Part shown: positions 44,433 to 52,800 of the stretch, piece by piece
Position numbering within the stretch: position 1 is the first letter of the stretch
Layout: each line of letters opens with the position of its first letter
From: Longimicrobiales bacterium
Lineage (GTDB): Bacteria > Gemmatimonadota > Gemmatimonadetes > Longimicrobiales > Gaopeijiaceae
NCBI GenBank assembly: GCA_958296005.1
Contig: CATQHQ010000002.1
Location: 372,001-436,000 of the forward strand
DNA: 64,000 nt
Reading direction: 5' to 3'
Notes under the pieces: generated by a model
The model's database searches: none
What the model was told of the DNA's origin: nothing
The model's input: only the letters and a program-made list of their open reading frames with translations
Translations under genes and position numbers: made by a program

Positions 44433-44717
44433 CTAGGTGTTGTCGAGGCAGATGTTGTGGTGCGTGTTGCAGATGCAGCCTTCGCCACACTTGTCTTCCA
44501 CGCAATCCTTGCCGTCGCACGTCGGCGGCGGTCCCTGCGCGGTTGCCGGCGCGATGGAGAGAGACGTAGCCGACACGGAGAGAGAGCGAAGCCCGACAAC
44601 GAGAGGCTCTTCGGCGGCGGGCGTCCGGTCGGTGTCGTTGCCGGGCGGTCGGACGGGCGACAGTCGCTCCGGTGGCTTCGGCTGCAGGCGACGCGCCCAA
44701 ATTCGACGGCGTCCCAT
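44433..44717 (-). CDS. Small secreted cysteine-rich peptide
   Basis: The open frame ends in a compact Cys-rich tail: TCDGKDCVEDKCGEGCICNTH, with a last Cys six residues before the stop. It is preceded by a hydrophobic, signal-like stretch (LVVGLRSLSVSATSLSIAPATAQ). The start is uncertain: an ATG at 44717 gives 94 residues but a long basic N-region, and a non-ATG start nearer the signal is possible. The mature peptide would be about 35 residues with six or more Cys. It lies directly upstream of the thioredoxin-like fragment and the three propeller genes. The arrangement recalls Bacteroidota loci where a short Cys-rich leader peptide (NVEALA type) adjoins 6-bladed propellers; this comparison is inference. 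Confidence 0.55.
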   Translation of the reverse strand: MGRRRIWARRLQPKPPERLSPVRPPGNDTDRTPAAEEPLVVGLRSLSVSATSLSIAPATAQGPPPTCDGKDCVEDKCGEGCICNTHHNICLDNT

Positions 44718-44863
44718 CCAGCCATGGAAGCGCCCACTTCGAGTCGCGACGCTTTGGGAAGCTCAAGTCTGGCAGCCTCCCGAACTCGGTCCTTGGTCCT
44801 CCGAAGACCGTCGTCGGCCGGAGCCGCTGGCACCCCGACCACCGCCCTCAAGGAGAGGCGCCC

Positions 44864-45952
44864 ATGGCGGCCGCCGGCCCCCAAGATCGGAGTCCCGCAG
44901 TCAAGCCTCCCGAGGAGGAGGCGTCCCAGGATAAGCTTTCAGACGAAGCGCCTCCTTTGGACGAGGTTCGTCGCAAGGCGATCCACCAGCCGAAAGACAA
45001 GAGCGCCAAGGGCTTCTACGGCGACAAGGGCATGGTGGACGAGTTCCTCTGCGAGCACGTTTTCAGGAGGATCGTCGCGGACGTGGAGCTCGCCAAGCTC
45101 CGGAAGGGGCCGACCGAATACATCGACAGCAAGTCCAGAGCCGTCCGCCACGCGGACATGGTGTGGAAAGCGCCGTTCCGGGACTCGTGGCTCTACGTGG
45201 TCTTCCTCTTCGAGGCCCAGTCCAGGGTGGACTGGCTCATGCCGGTGCGGATCCTGCTGGAGACGGCCCTGGTCTACGCGGAGCTCGCCAAGGACCCGGA
45301 GGTGCGAAAGCGGCGGAAGCTGCCGCCGGTGCTGCCGATCGTCGTGTACGTAGGGACCAAGCCGTGGGACGCGCCGACCCGCCTCGAGGAGATGCTGACG
45401 GAGGAGGCGAAAGCGTTCCTGCCGTTCGCCCTCGGGCACGAGTTCCTTCTGGTGTCGGAGGTGGAGGAGGCGAGGGCGCTGACGCGGGCGGACACGCCCC
45501 GGACGGCGGGGTTGAGGTTGCGCTACGCACGGGACCGGGCCGAATTTGACGAGGCACTGGCGACGTTGCGGGAGCTGCTGCCGGAGGACAGCCCGGCGAG
45601 GCGGGCGCTGGTGGAGTGGGTGCGGAGCTCGATGATCGAAGACGGAGCCAAGGAGGAAGAGATGGCGAAGTTGCAGGAGCTGGAGGACTTGGCGAGCCCG
45701 GTCGTGGATACGTGGTGGGCGGCGGAGCGCCGGGAAGCTCGCCGGAAGGGACTCGAGGAGGGCCGGCTCGAGCAGCAGGCGACGCTGGTGCGCTTAGTGC
45801 GGCGGAAGTTCGGTTCGGAGACGGCGGAGGGGCTTGCCGCGTTGCTGGAGGGCGCAGCGGACCTGGAGCGGGTCGCCGAGGTCGCCGACCTGATCATCGA
45901 CTGCGGGAGTGGCCGCGACTTTCTGGCCCAGGCGGCAGGAGCCCTTGCCTAG
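44864..45952 (+). CDS. Rpn-type PD-(D/E)XK nuclease / putative transposase-like protein, copy 1
   Basis: This 362-residue protein resembles the Rpn (YhgA-like) family of recombination-promoting nucleases. After a charged N-terminus, KSAKGFYGDKGMVDEFL begins the domain, and ADMVWKAP plus VVFLFEAQS supply the Asp98 and Glu117-x-Gln pattern of its nuclease core. YVGTKPWDAPTRLEEML follows. A helical charged C-terminus (WWAAERREARRKGLEEGR) is typical. AGGAGAGG lies 5 bases before the start. The gene lies in the left arm of a large inverted repeat, with a longer near-identical copy in the right arm. Family members promote RecA-independent recombination; that activity here is inference. Confidence 0.8.
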   Translation: MAAAGPQDRSPAVKPPEEEASQDKLSDEAPPLDEVRRKAIHQPKDKSAKGFYGDKGMVDEFLCEHVFRRIVADVELAKLRKGPTEYIDSKSRAVRHADMVWKAPFRDSWLYVVFLFEAQSRVDWLMPVRILLETALVYAELAKDPEVRKRRKLPPVLPIVVYVGTKPWDAPTRLEEMLTEEAKAFLPFALGHEFLLVSEVEEARALTRADTPRTAGLRLRYARDRAEFDEALATLRELLPEDSPARRALVEWVRSSMIEDGAKEEEMAKLQELEDLASPVVDTWWAAERREARRKGLEEGRLEQQATLVRLVRRKFGSETAEGLAALLEGAADLERVAEVADLIIDCGSGRDFLAQAAGALA

Positions 45953-46000
45953 AGTAGAGTAGCAGGGCAGTCCCTCGCGCCCCGCGGGCGTGCAATCCGC

Positions 46001-46025
46001 CTTATCTGAACTAGATTCGGCCGAG
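46001..46025 (-). pseudogene. Relic of autotransporter gene 3' end
   Basis: Read on the minus strand, these bases would encode LGRI-stop-FR-stop, matching the last residues LLGRIEFR and stop of the giant autotransporter at 49.9-55.3 kb, with the Glu codon changed to TAG. The matching segment lies just beyond rpn copy 2 in the right arm. Nothing more of the autotransporter is left here. Confidence 0.6.
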
Positions 46026-46144
46026 GACTTGGGCCTCCTCGCCGGGGCCTCACTAGAATGCATCTTCCTCGCCCTTGCCACGCCCGGCGGGTGTCGGCTA
46101 CCGTGGCGCCTTCAACGCACGCCCACCCTCCAGGAGTCCGTCCC

Positions 46145-46918
46145 ATGAGCCGCATCGCAGGGAAGGTCGCAATCGTCACGGGCGCCACCGCGGGGATTGG
46201 CGCGGCGTGCGTTCGCTCGCTGGCGGAGGCCGGCGCTCGCTTGGTGCCGACGGGCCGGCGGGGCGACAGGTTGCAGGCCCTGGCCGACGAGGTTGCGGGC
46301 AACGGCGGGCAAGCGCACCCCTACGTGCTGGACGTGCGGGACCGGATCGGCGTGGCCGCGTTCGCGGAGTGGCTGGAGGGGGAAGGGCTGGCTGCCGACA
46401 TCCTCGTCAACAACGCGGGACTGGCCCGAGGCTTGGACCCGGTGCACGAAGGGAAGCACGACGACTGGGACGAGATGATCGACACCAACGTCAAGGGCGT
46501 TCTCAACATGATGCGGGCGCTGCTCCCAGGGATGGTCGCGCGCGACTCGGGGCATGTGGTCAACGTCGGGAGCATCGCAGGCTACATGGCCTACCCCAAA
46601 GGGAACGTCTACTGCGCCACCAAGTTCGCGGTTCGGGGGCTGACCGAGGGGGCGAACATCGACCTCGTGAACACGAAGGTGCGGATGTCCAGCGTGGACC
46701 CCGGGCTGGTGGAGACCGAGTTCTCTCTCGTGCGCTTTCGCGGAAACGCGGCCCGGGCCGGCCGGACCTACGAGGGCGTCGATTCGCTTCAGCCGGAGGA
46801 TGTGGCCGACGCCGTGCGGTACGTCCTGGAAGCGCCGCCGCGGGTCAACGTGCTGCACATGGTTGTGATGCCGACGGTCCAGCGCTCCCCGTTCGTCATG
46901 GGCAACCGGGGATCGTGA
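46145..46918 (+). CDS. Short-chain dehydrogenase/reductase (YdfG-like)
   Basis: This 257-residue NAD(P)-dependent enzyme has TGATAGIGAA at the N-terminus, NNAGLARG, the catalytic YxxxK as YCATKFAV, and DTNVKGVLNMMRALLPGM. The pattern is close to YdfG, which oxidises 3-hydroxy acids such as serine or 3-hydroxypropionate. AGGAG lies 8 bases before the start. The stop overlaps the next start as GTGA, and the third gene is coupled in the same way, so the three form one translation unit. Confidence 0.9.
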   Translation: MSRIAGKVAIVTGATAGIGAACVRSLAEAGARLVPTGRRGDRLQALADEVAGNGGQAHPYVLDVRDRIGVAAFAEWLEGEGLAADILVNNAGLARGLDPVHEGKHDDWDEMIDTNVKGVLNMMRALLPGMVARDSGHVVNVGSIAGYMAYPKGNVYCATKFAVRGLTEGANIDLVNTKVRMSSVDPGLVETEFSLVRFRGNAARAGRTYEGVDSLQPEDVADAVRYVLEAPPRVNVLHMVVMPTVQRSPFVMGNRGS

Positions 46919-47823
46919 CCAAGCGGCTCAAGTTCGCGGCGTTGGCGCTTTTGGCGACGTCTCTGGGCGCCGTCGCGCCCTGGGGGCAAGCGGGCCATGA
47001 AATGGCGGCGCGGGCCGCCACCGAGGCGGTTCCCAGCGAGATGCCGGCGTTCTTCCGGGAAGCCACCGACCAACTGGTCTACCTGAACCCGGAACCCGAC
47101 CGCTGGCGGGAGCGCACCCTCCGAGAGATGGACCAAGCGTTCCAGTACGACCACTACATCGACCTGGAGAACGTCCCCAGCGGCATCCTCAAGCCGGACG
47201 GCCTCGAGCCCCGAAGCCGCTTCACCTTCCTTCGAGTGCTGTACCGCGCAGGAATCGCGCGGCCCGAGCAGGAGGTGGGCTTCCTGCCCTACCGGATCGT
47301 CGAGCTGTACCAGCGCACCGTCGCGAGCTGGCGGCGCTGGCGCACGGAGGACGACCCGGAACGGCGCCGGTGGATCGAGGAACGCATCGTCGCCGACGCC
47401 GGCGTCATGGGGCACTACGTGACCGACGCCTCCCAGCCGCACCACACGACGATCCACTTCAACGGGTGGAACCGGGACGCGCCGAACCCCAACGGCTACA
47501 CCCTGGACAACGGCTTCCACGCCCGCTTCGAGAGCGGATTCGTCGGGGCTCACGTGACGTTGGACGACGTTCGGCGGTACGTGCGCCGGGGGCCTCCTCC
47601 GTCGGTGGCCGGCGCCGCGCGGGAAGCGGTGTTCGAGCACGTGATGGCGTCCCACGCCGAGGTCGAGACCTTGTACCGCATCGAGCGGGACGTCGGCTTC
47701 GATCCCGACAAGCCGGCGAGCCCGGAGGCGCGGGAGTTCGCGGCGCGGCGGTTGGCCTCGGGGGCCGACATGCTGGCGGCGCTCTGGTGGTCCGCGTGGC
47801 TGGAGAGCGCCCCGGACCGGTGA
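46915..47823 (+). CDS. Secreted S1/P1 nuclease / zinc phospholipase C-like hydrolase
   Basis: This 302-residue protein starts at a GTG overlapping the SDR stop codon. A signal peptide (FAALALLATSLGAVA) ends before PWGQAGHEMAARAA, where Trp23 would lie near the mature N-terminus, the zinc-ligand position in this family. His28, and the GHYVTDASQPHHTTIHFNG segment with conserved Asp and His residues, complete the zinc site pattern. The family cleaves single-stranded nucleic acids or phospholipids outside the cell. Which of these applies cannot be told. It is in one operon with an SDR and a nucleotidyltransferase. Confidence 0.75.
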   Translation: MTKRLKFAALALLATSLGAVAPWGQAGHEMAARAATEAVPSEMPAFFREATDQLVYLNPEPDRWRERTLREMDQAFQYDHYIDLENVPSGILKPDGLEPRSRFTFLRVLYRAGIARPEQEVGFLPYRIVELYQRTVASWRRWRTEDDPERRRWIEERIVADAGVMGHYVTDASQPHHTTIHFNGWNRDAPNPNGYTLDNGFHARFESGFVGAHVTLDDVRRYVRRGPPPSVAGAAREAVFEHVMASHAEVETLYRIERDVGFDPDKPASPEAREFAARRLASGADMLAALWWSAWLESAPDR

Positions 47824-48473
47824 CCGGAGCGGTCGTCGTGGGACGGGTCGCGGGGATCGTGGCCGCGGCCGGATCGTCCAAGCGCATGGGTCGCCGAAAC
47901 AAGCTGTTGCTGGACGTCGGGGGCGAAGCAATGGTCGGACGGGTCGTCTCCACCGCGCTCCGGGCGGGGCTCGACCCGGTGGTGGTCGTGACGGGCCACG
48001 ACCGGGGAGCCGTCGAGGCGGCGTTGGCGGGACTGCCGTGCCAGTCGGTCTACAACGCAAGGCACGCCGAGGGACTGCACACGTCGGTCGCCGCCGGCAT
48101 CGACCACTTGGCCCTGCGCGCCCAGCCCGCCGCGGTCGTCGTGTTGCTGGCCGACATGCCGTTCGTGACCTGCGAGATGCTCCGCGCAACCGTCGCCCGC
48201 CACCGTGAGACTGGAGCGCCGGCGGTGGCGTCCTGCTACGGCCGGGGAACGATCGCCCCGCCAGTGCTGTACGACCGCCGGCTCTTCGGCGAGCTGGCCG
48301 CGATCGACGCGGGCGGCGGGCGGGCCGTCGTGCGACGTCACCGCGCCGACGCCGTCGAGATCGAGTGGCCCGCCGAAGCGGCCTGGGACGTGGACGAGCC
48401 GGCGGACTACGAACAGGCTCGCCAAGCGCTGGCGGGCAACCCTCAGGCTCGGCAGTTTGATCAAAACCGATAG
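47820..48473 (+). CDS. MobA-like nucleotidyltransferase (MocA type)
   Basis: This 217-residue protein has the nucleotidyltransferase motif AAGSSKRMGRRNKLLLDVGG, LADMPFVTCEM and a closing WDVDEPADYEQAR. This is the pattern of molybdenum cofactor cytidylyltransferases, which activate cofactor for xanthine-dehydrogenase-type enzymes. No such molybdoenzyme gene is in the window, so its product may serve an enzyme elsewhere. The GTG start overlaps the previous stop codon (GTGA). It is the last gene of the operon. Confidence 0.82.
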   Translation: MTGAVVVGRVAGIVAAAGSSKRMGRRNKLLLDVGGEAMVGRVVSTALRAGLDPVVVVTGHDRGAVEAALAGLPCQSVYNARHAEGLHTSVAAGIDHLALRAQPAAVVVLLADMPFVTCEMLRATVARHRETGAPAVASCYGRGTIAPPVLYDRRLFGELAAIDAGGGRAVVRRHRADAVEIEWPAEAAWDVDEPADYEQARQALAGNPQARQFDQNR

Positions 48474-48510
48474 GCCGTTTGACTGAACCCCGTTGCTTTG
48501 GAGAAAACTC

Positions 48511-49824
48511 ATGACGCGCTCCCGGAATCGCATCCCCTGCTGGTCCTTCGTTCTGCTCGGAGCGGTCGGCGCGCAGATCGCGTGCGGAAACGCTCGGAAC
48601 GGCGATGGAGAGGGCGACGCCACGGGGTTGGGCGGCCCCGACGTCCCGCTGGCCGCTGTCACCGAAGACGTCTACACGGTGGGCGCCATCGACGGCGAGG
48701 ACTGGGAGACCTTCAGCAACATTAGCTCCGTGTGGTTCGACGCGGCCGGCAACCTGCACGTGTTCGACCCCGGCGCGCACCGAGTCGTGGTCGTGGGACC
48801 GAGCGGAGAGTTCGTCCGGACCGTAGGCCGGCAGGGCGAGGGACCAGGCGAAATCGGCAATCCAATGTCGGCGGCCTTGCTCCTTGACGGCCGACTGGCG
48901 GTCTTCGAGTTCGGGATGCCCGGCGCCTTCGAGCTCTTCGGTCCCGACGGCGCCTACTTGGAGACGGTGACGGTGGACCTCACCAAGGGCATGCCGGGCG
49001 CCGAGCTGGTCCCCCTGCCGGGTGGACGGCTGCTGACCGCCGGCAGAGGACGGCTCCGGATTGCAGGCCCAGGGTCCTCTCCCGATGACGAGGAAGAGGA
49101 CGAACCCGCGGAAGACCGTCGCCCACTGGACGTGTTTTCCCTCGAGGGAAGCGATCCGCAGCTTCTCTACGAAGCGTGGGACCTCCCACCTGCCGGGGCC
49201 GGGGAAGAGGCCAGCGCGGTCGACGCGGGCGGCCAGCGCCAGATAATGTTCCGGATGGAGAGGATTCGGGCGTTCGAGCCCGGGCTCCACTTCGACGCGC
49301 TCTCCGACGGCCGCGTCGCACTGGCCGACTCGACTGGCTGGCGGATCAAGCTGGTCGCCCCCGACGGCAGCGTGGACGAGACGCTGGAACGCCCCGTCGA
49401 GCCGGTGCGGGTGACCGCGTCCTTGCAGGAAGAGGAGCGTCGCCGACGTTCAGCCGAGATGGAGGAAGGAGGCGCCTCGCGCATCCAGATCATTGGATCC
49501 GCCGTGGACGTTGCCCAGGGTCTTCTCGACGCGATGCGGCGCGGGGTGGAGGACATGATCTTTGCCGACGAAGTTCCCGTGATCGCCAATGTGGCGGTGG
49601 ACTTGGACGATCGCATCTGGGTCGCCCGCTCGGGTCCGCTCGGCCAGGACGACGGTCCCACGGACATCGTGACTCCCGCCGGCGGATACGTGGGCACACT
49701 GTCGCCGGACGGCTTGCGCATCCCGGGTGCCTTCGGGGTCGGCGGACTCATGGCCTACGTCGAGTCGGACGAACTAGGCGTCCAGACCGTGCGCGTGATC
49801 CGGCTGTTGTCGCTGGATCGGTAG
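48511..49824 (+). CDS. 6-bladed beta-propeller lipoprotein, single copy
   Basis: This 437-residue protein starts at an ATG with GGAG 7 bases upstream. Its lipobox is QIAC. The propeller pattern (SVWFDAAGNLHVFDPGAHRVVVVGPSGEFVRTVGRQGEGPGEI) is shared with the other four propeller proteins in the window, but it is only distantly related to the tandem trio. It has an acidic insert (DDEEEDEPAEDRR) near residue 200 and a charged helical insert (EEERRRRSAEMEEG) near 310. Function is unknown. Confidence 0.8.
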   Translation: MTRSRNRIPCWSFVLLGAVGAQIACGNARNGDGEGDATGLGGPDVPLAAVTEDVYTVGAIDGEDWETFSNISSVWFDAAGNLHVFDPGAHRVVVVGPSGEFVRTVGRQGEGPGEIGNPMSAALLLDGRLAVFEFGMPGAFELFGPDGAYLETVTVDLTKGMPGAELVPLPGGRLLTAGRGRLRIAGPGSSPDDEEEDEPAEDRRPLDVFSLEGSDPQLLYEAWDLPPAGAGEEASAVDAGGQRQIMFRMERIRAFEPGLHFDALSDGRVALADSTGWRIKLVAPDGSVDETLERPVEPVRVTASLQEEERRRRSAEMEEGGASRIQIIGSAVDVAQGLLDAMRRGVEDMIFADEVPVIANVAVDLDDRIWVARSGPLGQDDGPTDIVTPAGGYVGTLSPDGLRIPGAFGVGGLMAYVESDELGVQTVRVIRLLSLDR

Positions 49825-49897
49825 AGGCCGTCGGAGCACGACGCCTCCGGGACGCACTCGGCGCTGGCGAGGTTGATGTCATATCATATGCAGTGAG

Positions 49898-52800
49898 ATG
49901 TTGCAGACGACTAACGGGAGATGCAAAAGATTGCGTAGATTCTTGCTGGTTGCCTTGGCGCTCGCCACCGCGGTTGCGGGCGACGCGAAGGCGCAGAGCG
50001 CTGTCGCGAGCGTGACCATCAGCAGCTCGCCGTTGACGGGCACCACGTACGAGCTTGGCGAGACCATCGAGGTCACGGTGGGTTTCAATGGCGCGGTGTA
50101 CGTGACCACGCAGTTCCAGCCGGGGGTGACGCTGGGGATCGGCTCGGCGACGCGCACAGCGAAATACGCCTCGGGATCCCAGACGACATCGCTGGTGTTC
50201 CGTTACACGGTGCAGGCGTCCGACACAGACACGGACGGGATCAGCATCGCGGCGACGGCGTTAGCCGGGAACATCTATAGTTCCGGAGTCCTGATCACCA
50301 ATCTGGGTCTAGGGAGTAATGCGATCACCAACAGCTCTGGCCACAAGGTGAACGGCATGGCGGTGACTGCGCCTGTGGTGAGCGGCACGGCGATAGCGAG
50401 CAGCCCGGCGAGCGGCGACACCTACGTGCTGGGCGAGCAGATCGACGTGACGGTGACGTTCAACAGGCTCGTGGCCGTGACCGGCACGCCGCAGCTGGCG
50501 CTGACGATCGGCACGGCGACGCGCCAAGCGAACTACGCCTCGCGCACGGGGACGGCCTTGACGTTCAGTTACACGGTGCAGGGGTCCGACAGGGACGCGG
50601 ACGGTATCAGCGTCGCGGCGAGTGCGCTGACGCTGAACAGCGGCACGATCAACGACCCTCGCAGTGGAGGGGGTGCGGCGACCCTGGGGCTGGGCACGAA
50701 CGCGATCTCGACTTCGTCGGACCACAAGGTGAACGGCACGGCGGCGTCGGTTATGAATTTCTATCCTACGCGAGGCGGCGTCTCTCTTGGCCGCACGCAT
50801 GAGCTGGGCGAGCAGATCGAGTTTACGGCGATATTCACCCACGCGGTGGACGTGACGGGCACGCCGCAGGTGGCGCTGGGGATCGGCTCGGTGACGCGCC
50901 AAGCGAACTACGCCTCGGGCTCGGGGACGACTACCCTACTGTTCCGCTACACGGTGGTGGCGGGCGACAGCGACAGCGACGGTATCACCGTTGCAAGGAC
51001 TGCGCTGACGCTGAACGGCGGGTCGATCAACGACGCTCGCGACGGGACGACGGCGGCAAGCCTAGTGCTGCCTATACCTGGTGGTAAAGTCGATGTTTTC
51101 GTGGACAGCAGCCTGGGGCCGGCGGGGGTGAGCGACGTGTCGTTTTCGAGCCTTCCGGCGAGCGGCAACACGTACGGGCTGGCCGAGCTGATCGAGGTAC
51201 GGGTGACGTTCAACAAGGCGGTGGCGGTGACGGGTGCGCCGCAGCTGGCGCTGACGATCGGCACGACGACGCGCCAAGCTTCCTACGCTTCGGGCCCGGG
51301 GACGACCAGCCTGACGTTCGGCTACCGCGTGCAGACTGGGGACGAGGACACGGACGGGATCAGCGTCGGGCCGAGTGCGCTGACGCTGAACGGCGGGGAG
51401 ATCAACAACGCTAGCGATGCGACGGTTGCGGCGGTGCTGGCCTTGGGCTCCCACGCGATCCCGGACGACCCGCTCCACAAGGTGGACGGCGCAGTGGAGA
51501 CGGCGCCGATGGTGTCGGGGGTGTTGGTAACCAGCTCGCCGGGCGCGAGCGGCGCGTACGGGCCGGGGAGCGTGATCGTGGTGCACGTGGCGTTCGACCG
51601 TTTGGTGTCGGTGACGGGCGAGCCGCGGCTGGCGTTGACGATTGGCGGTGGGCGGCGGCAGGCGGCGTACGTTTCGGGGAGCGGGACGGCGGTGCTGGTG
51701 TTTCGCTACGTGGTGCTGGGGGCGGACGTGGACCCCGACGGATTCGGTGTGCCGGAGGATGCGCTGGAGCTGAACGGGGGCGAGATCGTGATCGCGGGGG
51801 GCTCGACGGCAGCGGAGCTGGGGCTGGGGAGCCACGCGATGTCGGACATCGACGGGCAGGAGGTGAACGGCGGGGGCGGGACGGACCCGTACTTCGGCGT
51901 GTCGAAGTACGAGTTCGAGCTGACGGAGGACGTGGCGGGGCCATTGGTGCTGGGGACGGTGGGGGCGACGGACCCGTTCGGCGACGGGTTGACGTACGTG
52001 CTGGGCGGCGGGGGCGAGGGGCTGTTCGAGCTGGACGCATCGAGCGGCGAGCTGACGTACGTGGGGACGGGCGAGGACGCGGAGCGGCGTTCGGAGTACC
52101 TGATGGAGCTGCGGGCGGAGGCGAGCGACGGTCGGGTCGGGACGGCGTTGGCGAGCGTGAAGGTGCTGAACGTGAACGACGCGCCCGTGTTCGTGGCCGA
52201 GGAGTTCGCGTTCGAGCTGGCGGAGAACATGGTCGGGCCGGTGGTGCTGGGGGTGGCGGAGGCGGTGGACCTGGACGAGGGCGACACGCTGACGTACCGG
52301 ATGGAAGCGGGCGACGGCGAGCGGTTCGAGGTGGACCGGGCGACGGGCGAGGTGCGGTACGTGGGCGGCGGCGAGGACTACGAGGGTGGCGGGCCGAGGT
52401 CGTGGGAGCTGGAGGTAAGCGCTGTGGACCTGGCGGGACTGAAGGTCGAGGCCAAGGTGGCGGTGGCGCTGACGAACGTGAACGAGGCGCCGGCATTCGC
52501 CGACGCTGCGTACGCTTTCGAGCTGGCGGAGAACGCGGTCGGACCGGTGGTGCTGGGGAGGGTGAGGGCGACGGACCCGGACGCGGGGGACCGGCTGACG
52601 TACGGCTTGGCGGAGGGCGACGCGGCGCGGTTCGAGGTGGACGCGGCCAGCGGCGAGGTGCGGTACGTGGGCGGCGGCGAGGACGCGGAGACGGGTCCGG
52701 CGAGCTGGGAGCTGGTGGTGAGGGCGACGGACGGCGGCGGGATCGAGGTGGAGGCGAAGGCGACGGTGTCGCTGCTGGACGTGAACGAGGGTCCGCGGTT

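Larger units (their letters stand above)
44680..46025. repeat. Inverted repeat, left arm (contains rpn copy 1)
   Basis: This segment reads in the opposite orientation to 55288-56698. Similarity starts about 180 bases before the rpn start codon, covers the whole gene and continues about 75 bases past its stop into a relic of the autotransporter 3' end. The arms differ by scattered substitutions, an approximately 75-base insertion in the right copy and small gaps. Confidence 0.85.

Noticed and set aside
44680..45952. rpn genes as insertion sequences
   Set aside because: No terminal inverted repeats or target-site duplications are visible at the individual copies, and the shared flanks include neighbouring-gene relics, so a segmental duplication fits better.
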